From NCBI GenBank assembly GCA_937864275.1, contig CALMIW010000298.1:1-19547 (forward strand): a stretch of 19,547 nucleotides of DNA. The letters run 5' to 3'. The notes below the pieces were generated by a model, which saw only the letters and a list, made by a program, of their open reading frames with translations, did no database searches and had not been told where the DNA came from. Positions 8,125 to 15,410 of this stretch are shown piece after piece (within the stretch, counting starts at the first letter, position 1; each line of letters begins with the position of its first letter). Position numbers and translations under genes: made by a program. This DNA comes from an uncultured Dehalococcoidia bacterium (GTDB taxonomy: Bacteria > Chloroflexota > Dehalococcoidia > Tepidiformales > Tepidiformaceae).

Positions 8125-9015
8125 GTGGACGCTGCACTCTTCGAGGGTGAGACTCTCCATAGCCGCGTACCTCGGAGCCGCAATCTGGAAGCGCAGGACC
8201 TCCTCCTCATCCTCCTCGGATTCGCCGTTGGCACCTTCGGGACGCTCGTTGGCGCGGGAGGAGGGTTCATCCTCGTCCCGGTCTTGCTCTTCCTCTACCC
8301 GGACAAGGACCCGGAAACCATCACGGCGATCTCGCTCTTCGTCGTCTGGGCGAACGCCACTTCGGGATCGATCGCGTATGCGCGGCACCGGCGCATCGAC
8401 TACCGGAGCGGCCTCTGGTTCGCGGTAGCCACGCTGCCCGGCGCGGTGGCGGGCGCGATCCTTGTCGGGTTCATCCCTCGCAGGACGTTCGACGGCATGT
8501 TCGCCACGGTGCTGGTTGTCCTCGGGCTCGTACTCCTGCTCCGCTCAGCATCCAACGCGATCCAGCCGCCAGTCTCCGGTTGGAGCACCGTACAGCGCAC
8601 GCTGACCGACAGCCACGGCAACACCTACCGGTACTCGTTCCAGATGTGGAAGGGGGTGGCCATCAGCACCGTCGTGGGGTTCGTCAGCAGCCTGCTCGGC
8701 ATCGGCGGCGGTGTCATCCACGTGCCGGTCATGGCCACGGTGCTCCACTTCCCGGTGCACATCGCCGCCGCGACCTCGCACTTCGTCCTGGCGTTCATGG
8801 CACTCGAGGGGACGGGTGTCCACTTCTTGACCGGTGCGCTCGAGTTTGACCGCTCACTAGTCCAAGCGGTGATGCTCGCCCTCGGCGCCATCCCCGGGGC
8901 CCAGGCGGGAGCCTACCTCTCGCGCCACGTACATGATTCGCACATCATCAGAGCACTAGCCGTCGGCCTCGTTCTGGTCGGCGTGCGGCTGGCACTCAAG
9001 GCCATCCAGGGGTAA
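8125..9015 (+). CDS. TauE/SafE family membrane permease, second copy
   Basis: Predicted 296-residue polytopic membrane protein with the two half-repeats of the family: TLVGAGGGFILVPVLLFLYP near residues 40-59 and SSLLGIGGGVIHVPVMATV near 188-206. A hydrophilic loop of about 30 residues (147-175, containing TLTDSHGNTYRYSF) separates the halves and is longer than in the first copy at 429-1253. The proposed start is GTG at 8125, 14 bases after the carboxyltransferase stop. No convincing ribosome site precedes it, so the N-terminus is uncertain. The open frame continues upstream only inside the carboxyltransferase gene, in a shadow frame. The end faces the M1-like peptidase gene across a six-base gap. 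Substrate is unknown; the family includes exporters of sulfite and related anions. Confidence 0.82.
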   Translation: MDAALFEGETLHSRVPRSRNLEAQDLLLILLGFAVGTFGTLVGAGGGFILVPVLLFLYPDKDPETITAISLFVVWANATSGSIAYARHRRIDYRSGLWFAVATLPGAVAGAILVGFIPRRTFDGMFATVLVVLGLVLLLRSASNAIQPPVSGWSTVQRTLTDSHGNTYRYSFQMWKGVAISTVVGFVSSLLGIGGGVIHVPVMATVLHFPVHIAAATSHFVLAFMALEGTGVHFLTGALEFDRSLVQAVMLALGAIPGAQAGAYLSRHVHDSHIIRALAVGLVLVGVRLALKAIQG

Positions 9016-9021
9016 CGGCAG

Positions 9022-11277
9022 CTACTGGGTGTTCTCCCAGTCCCGCCAGCTGGAGCGGCGCTCGGTCGACTCTTCCAGATAGTGGCCCTGTCCGACCTTG
9101 CGCGGCGCGGCCGATGGGCCCTCCAGCTTGTGCAGCAGGAACCAAACGAGGAACGTGAGCAGGCACATGGCGCCGGCGCCCATGGCAAGCCGCTGGATGC
9201 CGCGCAACGTCGCGCCGTCCCAGGAATCGTAGGCGCCGCGCGCGAGCTCGAGCGCCTTCGTCCCGTCGCCGGAAGCGTACGCCTCCTCGGCCTGCGCCAG
9301 GTCCCCGTCCGGGTCGGTGAAGAACATCCCGATGCGGCCGAAGAAGTTCGGGCTGAACGACTTCTGCTTCTCTTTGGCGATCTCGATCATCTTGCCGGCC
9401 GCGACTTCGTTGTAGGCGGCGGTGATGCCGCCCGCGGCGGCAGCCTTGGCCCCGGCATAGTCGCCGGCGGAGTACTTCTCGCGTGCTTCGGCCAGCTTCT
9501 GCTTCGCGGTGGAATCGTCGGCCGCCGACTCGAGGTCGGTGGTTGCCGAGAGGATGGCGAGGATCGCCTGGCGCTGCTCTTCGACGACCACGGCGGTATC
9601 GCTCACGCGCTTCTTGCCCCACGTCTGGGAGACGCCGTCAGGGGTGCCGAGACCGGCCTCGGTGCTCATCTGGACGACTTCGGCGTACGAATCGAGCACC
9701 TTGTTCGCCTTCGCAACCTGCCCGGCGACAGGGTCGAAGACCCAGGCCAGGAGGTTGTCGTAGATGTCCGAGGGCATGCCGTAGACACCCATGGCGGCCG
9801 CGCGGGACTGCAGCTCTCTCACCAGGGTGTGCGCCGCGCGCCGGTCCGCCAGGAGCTGCTGGGCGGTCACCGGGTTGTAGACCCACTCCATGAAGACGCT
9901 GTCCAGGTCCTTGCCGCTCACCCACTCGCCCTGGTCCATGAACCAGCCGGCATCGAGCGGCCAGAGCGCCTCTTCATCGTCCATCCGGCCGAGGACGAGG
10001 GTCATGTTCTCCCTCCCGCCGACGGCGGACTCGTAGGCGAACCAGAACGCGCCGGAGCGGCCGTAGAAGTACTGGGTGATGAGGCCGCTGAGGCTGTTCG
10101 TCCAGGTGGAAAGCGGTTCCTTGAACGGGAACGCCTGCCAGCCCCAATCGCGCACAGGGATGCCGAACTCCGGCGCGAGCACGCGCATGGCGTACTCGGC
10201 CAGGCCCTCGACCATGAACGACGACTCGAAGTGCTTGTACGTCGCCCACTGGTGGGCGAGTTCGTGCACCGTCACTTCTTCGTCGACGCCGGTATCGGTG
10301 GCCAGGAGCACTTCGCCGCCGTTGTTGAAGGCCAGGCCCGCGGCGCCGAAGTTCTCGATGTGGTGCGACTGGCGCATCAGGAGCGTGTCGTGCGGGTAGG
10401 GAAAGCCGAAGACCTGCTCGAGCCGCGGGAACGAGCCCTTCGCGATCGCGAACTGCTTCTCGGCCCAGGCGGAGTCCCTTCGGAAGTACTTCAGCTCCAT
10501 TTTCACGACTTTGCCCGACGGCATCGTCACGTCGGCCTCGAGCTTGGCGCTCTTCGAGAGGTCGGTGATCGACATCACGTAGGCGGAGAAGACGGCGATG
10601 TCCACGCGCTGGCGGCACTTATCGTCCATGGCGGCGCAGCGGCCGGTAACGTCCGGGTCGTCGCTGTTGATGGCGATGAGGTTGACATCGCCGCAGACCC
10701 AGCGGACGAGCCCGCCGGCCTTCACGTCGCCAGGCTGATCGCTCGCCTTCAGGCAGCCGGGGTCGAGGTAGTTGTCACCGTGTTCGGGCACGTCCACGAG
10801 CACGAAGGAACCGGGCCCCTGCCCGATGAAGACGGTCTCGATGATGCCGGGCTCGAGCTGCATGTGCTCCCCGCCGGTGCGCGGCGGCACGTCGTAGGTG
10901 GCGTCCAGTGTCGTGCGGTACTTCGGCTTGAGGGGCGTCGGCAGGGTGGCGACGGCACGTCCCGCCACGGCCTGCGCTTCGTTCCCGGCCGTCACCGCGG
11001 TGCTCAGCGTGGTGTCGCCCTGCTTCACGACCACGTTTTCCGCGCCGGGGAGGATGAAGACCGGGATCGCGGCGAGGTCCTTGCCGGAGACGTTTTCGTA
11101 TTCCGCGTGGATCCGCACCGACATCCGGCCGTTCTCGGTATCGAGACGGTAGTAGCTCTCCGAGGCCGCCATGTACGGGACTGTCTCGGCGACCACAGGC
11201 GGCGGGTTCGAAGCACCGACGAGCGACAGCAGCGAGACAGCGAACAGGGCGACCAGGGCCAGGCGACGGATCCTCAT
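9022..11277 (-). CDS. M1-like (gluzincin) metallopeptidase, exported and anchored by a C-terminal helix
   Basis: A 751-residue protein with an N-terminal signal peptide (basic start, hydrophobic core to about residue 21). The zinc motif HELAH at 338-342 is followed after 18 residues by E361, the exact HEXXH-X18-E spacing of the M1 family. The GxMEN motif, which M1 aminopeptidases carry about 27 residues earlier to bind the substrate N-terminus, is replaced by GAAGLAFNNG (311-320). An N-terminal beta-rich region (30-300) contains several cysteines (175, 195, 214, 221). Residues 560-690 are Ala/Glu-rich helical repeats, and one transmembrane helix (about 697-716) precedes a short cytoplasmic tail. 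The catalytic domain should face outside the membrane. The ATG has GAAGG seven bases upstream. Metallopeptidase identity is firm; aminopeptidase activity is doubtful. Confidence 0.85.
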   Translation of the reverse strand: MRIRRLALVALFAVSLLSLVGASNPPPVVAETVPYMAASESYYRLDTENGRMSVRIHAEYENVSGKDLAAIPVFILPGAENVVVKQGDTTLSTAVTAGNEAQAVAGRAVATLPTPLKPKYRTTLDATYDVPPRTGGEHMQLEPGIIETVFIGQGPGSFVLVDVPEHGDNYLDPGCLKASDQPGDVKAGGLVRWVCGDVNLIAINSDDPDVTGRCAAMDDKCRQRVDIAVFSAYVMSITDLSKSAKLEADVTMPSGKVVKMELKYFRRDSAWAEKQFAIAKGSFPRLEQVFGFPYPHDTLLMRQSHHIENFGAAGLAFNNGGEVLLATDTGVDEEVTVHELAHQWATYKHFESSFMVEGLAEYAMRVLAPEFGIPVRDWGWQAFPFKEPLSTWTNSLSGLITQYFYGRSGAFWFAYESAVGGRENMTLVLGRMDDEEALWPLDAGWFMDQGEWVSGKDLDSVFMEWVYNPVTAQQLLADRRAAHTLVRELQSRAAAMGVYGMPSDIYDNLLAWVFDPVAGQVAKANKVLDSYAEVVQMSTEAGLGTPDGVSQTWGKKRVSDTAVVVEEQRQAILAILSATTDLESAADDSTAKQKLAEAREKYSAGDYAGAKAAAAGGITAAYNEVAAGKMIEIAKEKQKSFSPNFFGRIGMFFTDPDGDLAQAEEAYASGDGTKALELARGAYDSWDGATLRGIQRLAMGAGAMCLLTFLVWFLLHKLEGPSAAPRKVGQGHYLEESTERRSSWRDWENTQ

Positions 11278-11314
11278 GGTTCAACCTTCGGCAACACCGG
11301 TGGACAGGCGCAGA

Positions 11315-11339
11315 TCACCCGGGTGACGAAGGTGACGAA
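11315..11339. promoter_or_regulatory. Candidate operator: 12-bp palindrome plus tandem 9-mers upstream of the M1-like peptidase gene
   Basis: TCACCCGGGTGA at 11315-11326 is a perfect palindrome. Overlapping its right arm is a tandem repeat of GGTGACGAA (11322-11330 and 11331-11339). The group lies 38-62 bases before the peptidase ATG on the - strand, where a promoter and operator would be expected. A second short palindrome, CACCGGTG, lies at 11296-11303. No regulator is assigned. Confidence 0.35.
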
Positions 11340-11381
11340 CAGGGAACAGAGGACCGGCCTAGGAGCCGTGCGGCGCCGGGG

Positions 11382-11588
11382 TCAGGCCTTCCCGTCGTCC
11401 GGGGGCTCGTCGCGGCCGAGGAGCGCCCGCGCCACGGGGAAGGCGACGAGCCAGAACACGCCGGCAAGGGCGCCGACTCCGAGCATCTCGCGGTTGCCGG
11501 TGATCAAGCCGGTGATGGCGAGGATGGCCGCGATCAGGAGGACGAGCCAGGGCGCCGACTTGCCCAGTGGAAGCAACGGGCGCGCCAT
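11382..11588 (-). CDS. Small membrane protein with two predicted helices, coupled to thyX
   Basis: A 68-residue protein I do not recognise. It has two hydrophobic segments, about residues 13-30 (APWLVLLIAAILAITGLI) and 36-57, separated by a short GNREM turn, and ends in the acidic tail DEPPDDGKA. Its ATG overlaps the thyX stop by one base (TGATG), which argues that it is a real gene translated from the thyX message. A longer frame extends upstream but only inside thyX in another phase, so this start is preferred. Nothing in the sequence gives a function. Confidence 0.6.
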   Translation of the reverse strand: MARPLLPLGKSAPWLVLLIAAILAITGLITGNREMLGVGALAGVFWLVAFPVARALLGRDEPPDDGKA

Positions 11589-12415
11589 CAGTCGCCCAGG
11601 ACCACGAGGTCTTTCTCCTCGATGACGTCCCAGTCCTGTTCGCGCAGCGGCTGCGTCTCGCCCTTGCGATAGGCCTCGTAGATCCGGAAGAGGACCTCCT
11701 TGTGGGGCCGCACGCGGCCGATGGGGCACGCCGCCCAGTCTTTCTCCGATTCGTCGCAGTAGCCAAGCCGGTGTTCGCCGCACTTCGGCTGCAGGTAGCG
11801 TCCGAGTTCCGGCGTCACGCGCATCACCTCGGCGCGCATGAGCGCCGCGACCTTGCGGAACTCCCACTGGGCGCGGGTGCAGAGCCGCAGGTCGCAGATG
11901 TGCAGGAGGCTCTGGAAGTTGACCGTGATCTTGAAGTTGGTGTTCGTGGCGTTCGGCAGCAGGAAGCGCGCGTCTTCCGCGGGCACGCCGGCGGCGACCA
12001 TCTCCTCGTAGAGCTCGCCGACACGGTCGAAAAGCTCGTCCATCTTGTCCTGCATCCCCGCTTTGCGGACCGTCTCGGGCACGGTGTACGGGAACTCGCC
12101 CTCTTTGTAGGTGACGTATCGCTGGCTTTGCTGCTCGAACGAAATGCCGACTCGATGGCGCACGAACTGGTGGCTGAACGCGCGTGAGACGCCGGAGATG
12201 CCGAATTCGTAGGAAACCTGCTCGAGCGGGCTCGCGTGGCCGGTCTTCAAGCGCTCCTCGATGAACCGTGTCATCTCTTCGCGGGTGATTCGGTCGTCGC
12301 CGATGCGCTTCGCCACCTGTTGCGGGGTCAGCTGGCTATAACAGGTCCGGTACGCCATGTAGAGCGAACGGAGCGGGTCTTCGGAGTGGGACAGGAGGGT
12401 TACCTGGATTGCCAT
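11588..12415 (-). CDS. thyX: Flavin-dependent thymidylate synthase ThyX
   Basis: A 275-residue enzyme that makes dTMP from dUMP using methylenetetrahydrofolate, FAD and NADPH, normally as a homotetramer. The ThyX signature is R86-H-R88 followed by eight residues and S97 (RHRVGISFEQQSQRY), the X8 version of the RHR-X7/8-S motif. Also visible are H60-A-S-P-L-E65 and the C-terminal nucleotide-binding region around NFQSLLHICDLRLCTRAQWE. Family members are usually 210-260 residues, so the Cys-containing stretch YLQPKCGEHRLGYCDESEKDWAACPIG gives a slightly long tail: four cysteines lie close together there and might bind metal. No strong ribosome site precedes the ATG. The gene overlaps the start of a small membrane protein gene. 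No ThyA is seen in the window. Confidence 0.96.
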   Translation of the reverse strand: MAIQVTLLSHSEDPLRSLYMAYRTCYSQLTPQQVAKRIGDDRITREEMTRFIEERLKTGHASPLEQVSYEFGISGVSRAFSHQFVRHRVGISFEQQSQRYVTYKEGEFPYTVPETVRKAGMQDKMDELFDRVGELYEEMVAAGVPAEDARFLLPNATNTNFKITVNFQSLLHICDLRLCTRAQWEFRKVAALMRAEVMRVTPELGRYLQPKCGEHRLGYCDESEKDWAACPIGRVRPHKEVLFRIYEAYRKGETQPLREQDWDVIEEKDLVVLGD

Positions 12416-12519
12416 GTCTGCGCCAACCAGCAGGAACTCGCGGAGTGCGGGCTACCAGTGTGCCACAAAGAACTGTTCAGGTGACTATGCGGTATCGGAT
12501 CTGAACCGGGCTTGTGCCG

Positions 12520-13137
12520 CTATGTCGCGGTGCCGGTGCTTTCCCGAGCATGCAATTCCCGTTCGGCCGCGTCGCATGCGATGCAGAGCGCATCGAGCGC
12601 CGGGAAAAGAGCCTGGCCCTTTGCCGAGAGCTCGTAGGCGGGAGACGGCGGATAGCCATCGACGATCGTCCGGTCGAGCATGCCGACAGACTGAAGATCC
12701 TTGAGCGCCAGCGCGAGCGCACGCGCCGTGACGCCCGGGAGGGCTGCCTTCGCCTCGTTGTAGCGCCGTGCGCCGCGCCCCAGGGCAACGGCCACGAGCA
12801 TCGGCCACTTCTTCAGCGCTACCGGCAGGACGTCGGTGTCGCGGATCAGTTCCACCAGGTCCACGCAGGCGGCGCCGACGCGTTCGCCAAGTGGCGACAA
12901 CGCGTAGAGGGTCTTCTTTCCCCGGGGCTGGCGCTCGACCACGCCGTTCGCCTCGAGCTTCGCAAGCGTGTCGGTGAGCGTGTCGCGGCTGGCGGAGAGG
13001 TTGGCCGCCAGGTAGGCGAACGGCTGCGGCCCGGCACGGTAGAGGGCGGCGACAATCGGCACCGACCAGCGGTGATGAAACAGGCGGATAGCCGGCTCGA
13101 GCGAAATACCTTCACCCTCAACGAGCGAGTAGAGCAC
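12520..13137 (-). CDS. HxlR-type transcription regulator with two winged-helix domains in one chain
   Basis: A 205-residue cytoplasmic protein made of two related winged helix-turn-helix domains. The C-terminal copy (about 103-190) follows the HxlR family closely: KKWPMLVAVAL, then RRYNEAKAALPGVTARAL, LKDLQSVGMLDR and YELSAKGQALFPALDAL. The N-terminal copy (about 12-97) is more divergent but keeps the same order: RWSVPIVAALYRAG, LSASRDTLTDTLAKLEANGV and LYALSPLGERV. HxlR regulators are normally about 110-130 residues and act as homodimers, so this chain may work as a built-in dimer. A CIAC pair (C185, C188) lies near the end. The GTG start has AGGA about nine bases upstream. The target is unknown; neighbouring thyX and racemase genes are candidates by position only. 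Confidence 0.82.
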   Translation of the reverse strand: MLYSLVEGEGISLEPAIRLFHHRWSVPIVAALYRAGPQPFAYLAANLSASRDTLTDTLAKLEANGVVERQPRGKKTLYALSPLGERVGAACVDLVELIRDTDVLPVALKKWPMLVAVALGRGARRYNEAKAALPGVTARALALALKDLQSVGMLDRTIVDGYPPSPAYELSAKGQALFPALDALCIACDAAERELHARESTGTAT

Positions 13138-13204
13138 GTATGCTTTTCCTGCACCCGCGGACCTTCGCCCGAACTCTACGCGGGCTTTCCTTCAGGGGCA
13201 CGCG

Positions 13205-13236
13205 CGCAGGGGGCGCAACAGGCTGCGCCCCCTGCG
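13205..13236. terminator. Strong GC-rich hairpin after the racemase gene, without a T tract
   Basis: A perfect 13-bp stem (13205-13217 pairing with 13224-13236, core GGGGG/CCCCC) closes a six-base loop. It lies 29 bases beyond the stop of the racemase gene on the - strand and ahead of the HxlR gene start. No run of T follows in either direction, so classical intrinsic termination is uncertain; RNA stabilisation or pausing are alternatives. Confidence 0.5.
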
Positions 13237-13264
13237 ATGGTTGCCGCGGGGCCTTGAATCTGCC

Positions 13265-14470
13265 CTAACCGACCGTGCCCGCCTCGCGCAGCGCCGCGAT
13301 TTTCGCGTCGTCGTAGCCGAGGCCCTTGAGCACGTCGTCCGTGTGCTGGCCGAGGAGTGGCGAGGTCGTGCGGGGCATGCCGGGGGTGTCGCTCAGCTTC
13401 GGGCCCACGCCGATCTGCTTGACCTTGCCCACCGGCGAATCCAGTTCGATGACCATGCCGCGAGCGACGTTGTGCTCGTTGGTAACGACGTTCTCCATCT
13501 CGAGGACGGGCGCGGCACAGATGTCGAACCGGGACATGATGGCCATCCACTCGTCGGCGGTCTTCTGCTTGAAGATGCCCTTGAAGCGCTCGATCATCGC
13601 CGGCCACTCTTCCTGGTTGAACTGGCGCGGGAGCAGGTCTTCGGTGCCGATGACCTTGCAGAGCGCCTCCCAGAAGTGGCCCTCGATGCTGCCGATGGAG
13701 AACCAGCGGCCGTCGGAGCACTCGTAGGTGTTGTAGAACGGCGAGGCCCCGTTCAGCAGGTACGAGCCCGGGCGGATGGCGAAGCCGTTCGAGAAGTACT
13801 GGGTGAACGCGCTGGTCATCAGCGAGAGCACGCCATCGCTCATGCCGATGTCGACGTTCTGTCCGCGGCCGGTCTTCTCGCGCGCGATGATGGCGACGCA
13901 GATTGCGAACGCGGCCGTCAGGCCGCCGCCGGCGAAGTCGGCGACGAGGTTGACCGGGATCGACGGCGGCTGTCCCGGCCGTCCGGTGACGCCCAACGCC
14001 CCACCGACAGCGATGTAGTTGATGTCGTGGCCCACGAGATTGCTGTAGGGGCCGGTCTGGCCGAAGCCGGAGATCGAGCAGCAGATGATGCGGGGATTGA
14101 TTTTGGCGAGCGTCTCGTAGTCGACGCCAAGGCGCTTCACAACGCCGGGCCGGAACCCTTCGATGACGACGTCGGCCGACTTCACCATCTCGTAGAAGAT
14201 TGCCTTGGCAGCATCTTCCTTGAGGTTGAGGGCGATCGACTTCTTGCCGCGCCCGAGGGCGTTGTAGGCGGCGGCGCGGTCGGCGGCGGCGCGGTCGGCG
14301 GCTTCGCTTCGGCGCATGGCGCCGCCACCGCCGAGCTTGGCGGATGAGCCGGGTACCGCTTCGACCAGCGTCACATCGGCGCCGAAATCAGCGAGGAGCA
14401 TGGAGCAATGCGGGCCCGGGGCGAGCCGGGAAAGATCGAGGACTTTGATACCGTCGAGCGCCATAACCAT
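13265..14470 (-). CDS. Alpha-methylacyl-CoA racemase-like protein (class III CoA-transferase fold)
   Basis: A 401-residue protein of the CaiB/BaiF class III CoA-transferase superfamily. It matches the racemase branch (mycobacterial MCR, animal AMACR) rather than true CoA-transferases: all three MCR catalytic residues are in place, His148 in GHDINY (MCR His126), Asp178 in NLVADF (Asp156) and Glu263 in GSIEGHF (Glu241). This enzyme interconverts 2R and 2S methyl-branched acyl-CoAs so that they can enter beta-oxidation. The N-terminus VLDLSRLAPGPHCSMLLADFGAD is typical. The ATG at 14470 has CAGGAG 11 bases upstream; a second ATG two codons later is possible. An Ala/Asp/Arg-rich insert near residues 56-69 is encoded by a DNA tandem repeat. 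The open frame upstream of this start runs antisense through the SDR gene and is not coding. Confidence 0.88.
   Translation of the reverse strand: MVMALDGIKVLDLSRLAPGPHCSMLLADFGADVTLVEAVPGSSAKLGGGGAMRRSEAADRAAADRAAAYNALGRGKKSIALNLKEDAAKAIFYEMVKSADVVIEGFRPGVVKRLGVDYETLAKINPRIICCSISGFGQTGPYSNLVGHDINYIAVGGALGVTGRPGQPPSIPVNLVADFAGGGLTAAFAICVAIIAREKTGRGQNVDIGMSDGVLSLMTSAFTQYFSNGFAIRPGSYLLNGASPFYNTYECSDGRWFSIGSIEGHFWEALCKVIGTEDLLPRQFNQEEWPAMIERFKGIFKQKTADEWMAIMSRFDICAAPVLEMENVVTNEHNVARGMVIELDSPVGKVKQIGVGPKLSDTPGMPRTTSPLLGQHTDDVLKGLGYDDAKIAALREAGTVG
14267..14302. repeat. 15-bp tandem repeat inside the racemase gene
   Basis: GGCGGCGGCGCGGTC occurs twice in perfect tandem (14267-14281 and 14282-14296), with a partial third copy (14297-14302). 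Because the unit is five codons, it preserves the frame and encodes a repeated Ala-Ala-Asp-Arg-Ala block on the - strand. Confidence 0.85.
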
Positions 14471-14597
14471 TTGCGCGGAGACTCCTGAAGAAAGGGTGTG
14501 GCTATGCCGGTAGCATGGCCGGGCGGCAGGGGTCGCGCAACCGCCCCCGCAGCCCCGCGCGCTTGCCGAATCCACCCTGAACCCGTAGACCTTCGCC

Positions 14598-14609
14598 CAC
14601 AACGTTGTG
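14598..14609. promoter_or_regulatory. Perfect 12-bp palindrome CACAACGTTGTG upstream of the SDR gene
   Basis: The palindrome lies in the 150-base region between the divergent racemase and SDR genes, 11 bases before the SDR ATG, and it runs into the GAGGG ribosome site (14609-14613). This position would suit an operator or a site that blocks translation or transcription start. The same region also holds an imperfect hairpin at 14500-14520. No regulator can be assigned; the HxlR-type gene at 12520-13137 is the nearest one. Confidence 0.4.
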
Positions 14610-14620
14610 AGGGATGGTCC

Positions 14621-15400
14621 ATGGCGCGTGTGAGCAAGCTGAGCCGGTCGGTTGCGGGGAAGGTCGTGCTCGTCACGGGCGCGGGCAGCGGGATGGGCGA
14701 GGCAACCGCCTACGTCTTCTCGGACGAGGGGGCGAAGGTCGCCGCCGTCGACCAGCACCCCGAGCCGGTCGAGCGCGTCGCTGGCGCAATCGCGGCCGCC
14801 GGGAACACCGCCAGGGCATGGGCGTGCGATGTCTCGGACCGGTCCGCCGTGAACCGCCTGGTGGAGGACGTCGTCGCGGAGTTCGGCGGGCTGGACGTGC
14901 TGGTGAACAACGCCGGGATTTCGGCGGCACTGCCGCTGGAGAACGACGGCTACGACGCGGCCTGGGCTCGGGTGCTCGCAGTGAACCTGACGGCCATGAC
15001 GCACACGATCCGGGCGGCACTGCCGCATCTGCGAAAGTCCGAGAGCCCTCGCATCATCAACATCGCCAGCACCGAGGGACTCGGCGCGACCGCCGGAAAC
15101 AGCCCCTACACGGCCGCCAAGCACGGCGTGGTGGGCCTCACCCGCTCCCTGGCGCTGGAGTTCGGCCGGGAGGGCATCACGGTCAACTGCATCTGCCCCG
15201 GCCCCATCCGCACCGGGATGACCGAGGCGATCCCGGAAGAGATGAAGGAGCGTTACGCGAAGCAGCGGACCGCCCTCCGGCGCTATGGCCTCCCGGAAGA
15301 GGTCGCGCAGATGACGCTCAGCTTCGCCCTGCCGGCGGCGAGCTTCCTCACGGGCGTCGCCGTGCCGGTCGACGGAGGCCTGACGATCCGGAGGGCGTGA
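14621..15400 (+). CDS. Short-chain dehydrogenase/reductase (classical SDR)
   Basis: A 259-residue NAD(P)-dependent oxidoreductase of classical SDR length. The cofactor motif TGAGSGMG is at 19-26, NNAG at 96-99, and the catalytic Ser150-Tyr163-Lys167 set (INIAST, YTAAK) is complete, with N122 as the fourth residue of the tetrad. CPGPIRTGM and the C-terminal FLTGVAVPVDGG are typical of FabG-like and 3-hydroxyacyl-CoA dehydrogenase-like members. Asp44 after the second strand (AAVDQH) suggests NAD rather than NADP preference. The ATG at 14621 has GAGGG seven bases upstream; an upstream frame extension lacks such a site. It is divergent from the racemase gene, so a shared role in branched or steroid-like acyl-CoA breakdown is possible, but the substrate is not shown. 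Confidence 0.92.
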   Translation: MARVSKLSRSVAGKVVLVTGAGSGMGEATAYVFSDEGAKVAAVDQHPEPVERVAGAIAAAGNTARAWACDVSDRSAVNRLVEDVVAEFGGLDVLVNNAGISAALPLENDGYDAAWARVLAVNLTAMTHTIRAALPHLRKSESPRIINIASTEGLGATAGNSPYTAAKHGVVGLTRSLALEFGREGITVNCICPGPIRTGMTEAIPEEMKERYAKQRTALRRYGLPEEVAQMTLSFALPAASFLTGVAVPVDGGLTIRRA

Positions 15401-15410
15401 CCGGCGCGGC

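Noticed and set aside
6203..8137. Open frame of 644 codons on the - strand
   Set aside because: Antisense shadow of the carboxyltransferase gene, with Arg/His/Gly-rich low-complexity translation and no motif.
9082..11625. Very long open frame (847 codons) on the + strand
   Set aside because: It is antisense to the M1-like peptidase gene, whose protein has a signal peptide, zinc motif and anchor helix. High GC content leaves antisense frames open; the translation shows no family motif.
11786..11797. ThyX motif with eight rather than seven residues between RHR and Ser, seen as a possible defect
   Set aside because: Both X7 and X8 spacings are known in the family, so the enzyme is probably normal.
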